Source: Chloroflexota bacterium
Lineage (GTDB): Bacteria; Chloroflexota; Dehalococcoidia; SHYB01; JACPQI01
DNA length: 6,560 nucleotides
NCBI GenBank assembly: GCA_016190545.1
Contig: JACPQI010000001.1
Location: 1-6,560 of the forward strand
Direction: 5' to 3'
Of the stretch, positions 5,758 to 6,560 are shown in pieces; position 1 is the stretch's first letter, and every line of letters begins with the position of its first letter. A program made the translations under genes and the position numbers. The notes under the pieces were generated by a model. That model saw only the letters and a list, made by a program, of their open reading frames with translations. It did no database searches and was not told the DNA's origin.

Positions 5758-5763
5758 TACAAT
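5758..5763 (+). promoter_or_regulatory. -10 element of the rnpB promoter
   Basis: TACAAT (in the octamer TGTACAAT) ends seven bases before G5770, the first base of the predicted P1 helix. This is the spacing expected for a transcription start exactly at the mature 5' end. No clear -35 match is visible (5735-5740 reads cgtccc). Confidence 0.6.
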
Positions 5764-5769
5764 ACATAA

Positions 5770-6188
<419 letters not shown>

Positions 6189-6228
6189 TAGCGCCTGCAG
6201 CGCCGCTTGTTGTTGCGCCAACGTCTCA

Positions 6229-6560
6229 ATGCCAGGAGAACTGTATGAAATCGGGATTCTAGGATCAGGAGATGTGGCGAAGGCGCTAGGAGGCGGTTTC
6301 ATCAAACACGGTCATGACGTCGTACTTGGCACGCGCGCCCCCGCCAAGCTTGCGGAGTGGACGGCCACGCATCCCAGGGGTCGTGTCGCCAGTTTCGCAG
6401 GTGCAGCAGCATTCGGCGAGTTGGTTGTTCTCGCGGTCAAGGGCGCCGCTGCGGTAGACGCACTGCGCGCCGCTGGGGCTGCGAATCTAGCGGGCAAGCC
6501 TGTCATCGACGCGACGAACCCCATAGTTGCCGATGCGCCGCCAGTCAATGGTGTGCTCAA
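6229..6560 (+). CDS. NADP/F420-type Rossmann oxidoreductase, N-terminal part (3' end outside window)
   Basis: The frame runs from ATG 6229 past the window end (110 residues seen). It shows the dinucleotide-binding motif GILGSGDVAKALGGGF (9-24), a strand ending GTR (34-36) whose Thr-Arg typically contacts the NADPH 2'-phosphate, a second strand LVVLAVK (65-71), and VIDATNPI (92-99). Together these match the N-terminal domain of NADP-dependent F420 reductase-like proteins (PF03807). Whether it uses F420 cannot be judged from this half. The start is uncertain: ATG 6229 lacks a ribosome site. A strong AGGAG (6234-6238) is ideally placed for ATG 6245, but that ATG is in another frame and stops after five codons. 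One extra A after 6248 would give the expected MKIGILGSG start. Either 6229 is used, or there is a one-base deletion or sequence error. Confidence 0.85.
   Translation, partial: MPGELYEIGILGSGDVAKALGGGFIKHGHDVVLGTRAPAKLAEWTATHPRGRVASFAGAAAFGELVVLAVKGAAAVDALRAAGAANLAGKPVIDATNPIVADAPPVNGVL
6234..6238 (+). promoter_or_regulatory. Shine-Dalgarno pointing to an out-of-frame start
   Basis: AGGAG lies six bases before ATG 6245, a spacing normally used by a real start. That ATG is one base out of the oxidoreductase frame. For ATG 6229 the motif is inside the gene and useless. Confidence 0.5.

Noticed and set aside
6190..6222. GC-rich inverted bases after rnpB as a terminator
   Set aside because: The stems are about 4 bp with alternatives, and there is no T tract.
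6312..6560. Minus-strand open frame at the right edge
   Set aside because: It is Ala/Thr/Ser-rich nonsense opposite a Rossmann-fold frame with GxGxxA and DATNP motifs.

Overview
The window looks like bacterial chromosome from an uncultured, fairly GC-rich lineage. My best guess is Chloroflexota, close to Dehalococcoidia. This is inferred from the style of the two-component proteins, an F420/NADP-type oxidoreductase, an M1 peptidase with a HEAT tail, and GC-rich palindromic intergenic repeats. No rRNA or other decisive marker is present, so the taxonomy is tentative. I see no CRISPR array, tRNA, transposase or phage gene.

Layout. (1) Positions 2-1805 hold a co-directional signalling cluster: the C-terminal part of a PAS-linked histidine kinase, a stand-alone CheY-like receiver, and a small coiled-coil protein resembling the linker segments of sensor kinases. 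Both gaps in this cluster hold copies of one structured intergenic repeat (821-911 and 1320-1433). Their first hairpins differ in sequence but keep their pairing. (2) Positions 1806-2079 are non-coding and contain a dense GC-rich palindromic element (1941-2039). (3) A 51-residue YHS-domain metal-site protein lies on the minus strand (2080-2235), divergent from the next gene. The shared upstream region holds two -10-like elements and an 8-bp inverted repeat. (4) Positions 2401-4992 encode a large M1 zinc aminopeptidase followed by HEAT repeats and a GCN4-like leucine zipper. (5) Positions 5028-5732 encode a C4 zinc-ribbon coiled-coil protein (DUF164/CdsZ/FlgZ type), preceded by a possible five-codon leader ORF overlapping its start. 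(6) Positions 5770-6188 are the RNase P RNA gene, with a -10 box seven bases upstream of its predicted 5' end. (7) From 6229 to the window edge runs the N-terminal half of an NADP/F420-type Rossmann oxidoreductase. Its usual start appears to be out of frame by one base.

How the parts fit together. The first three genes plausibly form one phosphorelay: kinase, diffusible receiver, and a coiled-coil partner. The aminopeptidase and zinc-ribbon genes are 35 nt apart and probably co-transcribed. rnpB appears to have its own promoter. The YHS gene is an independent divergent unit. Nothing here is clearly a new defence or mobile system. The most interesting items are the covarying intergenic repeat pair, the orphan coiled-coil protein, the zipper-tailed aminopeptidase, the leader ORF, and the start-codon frame conflict in the last gene.
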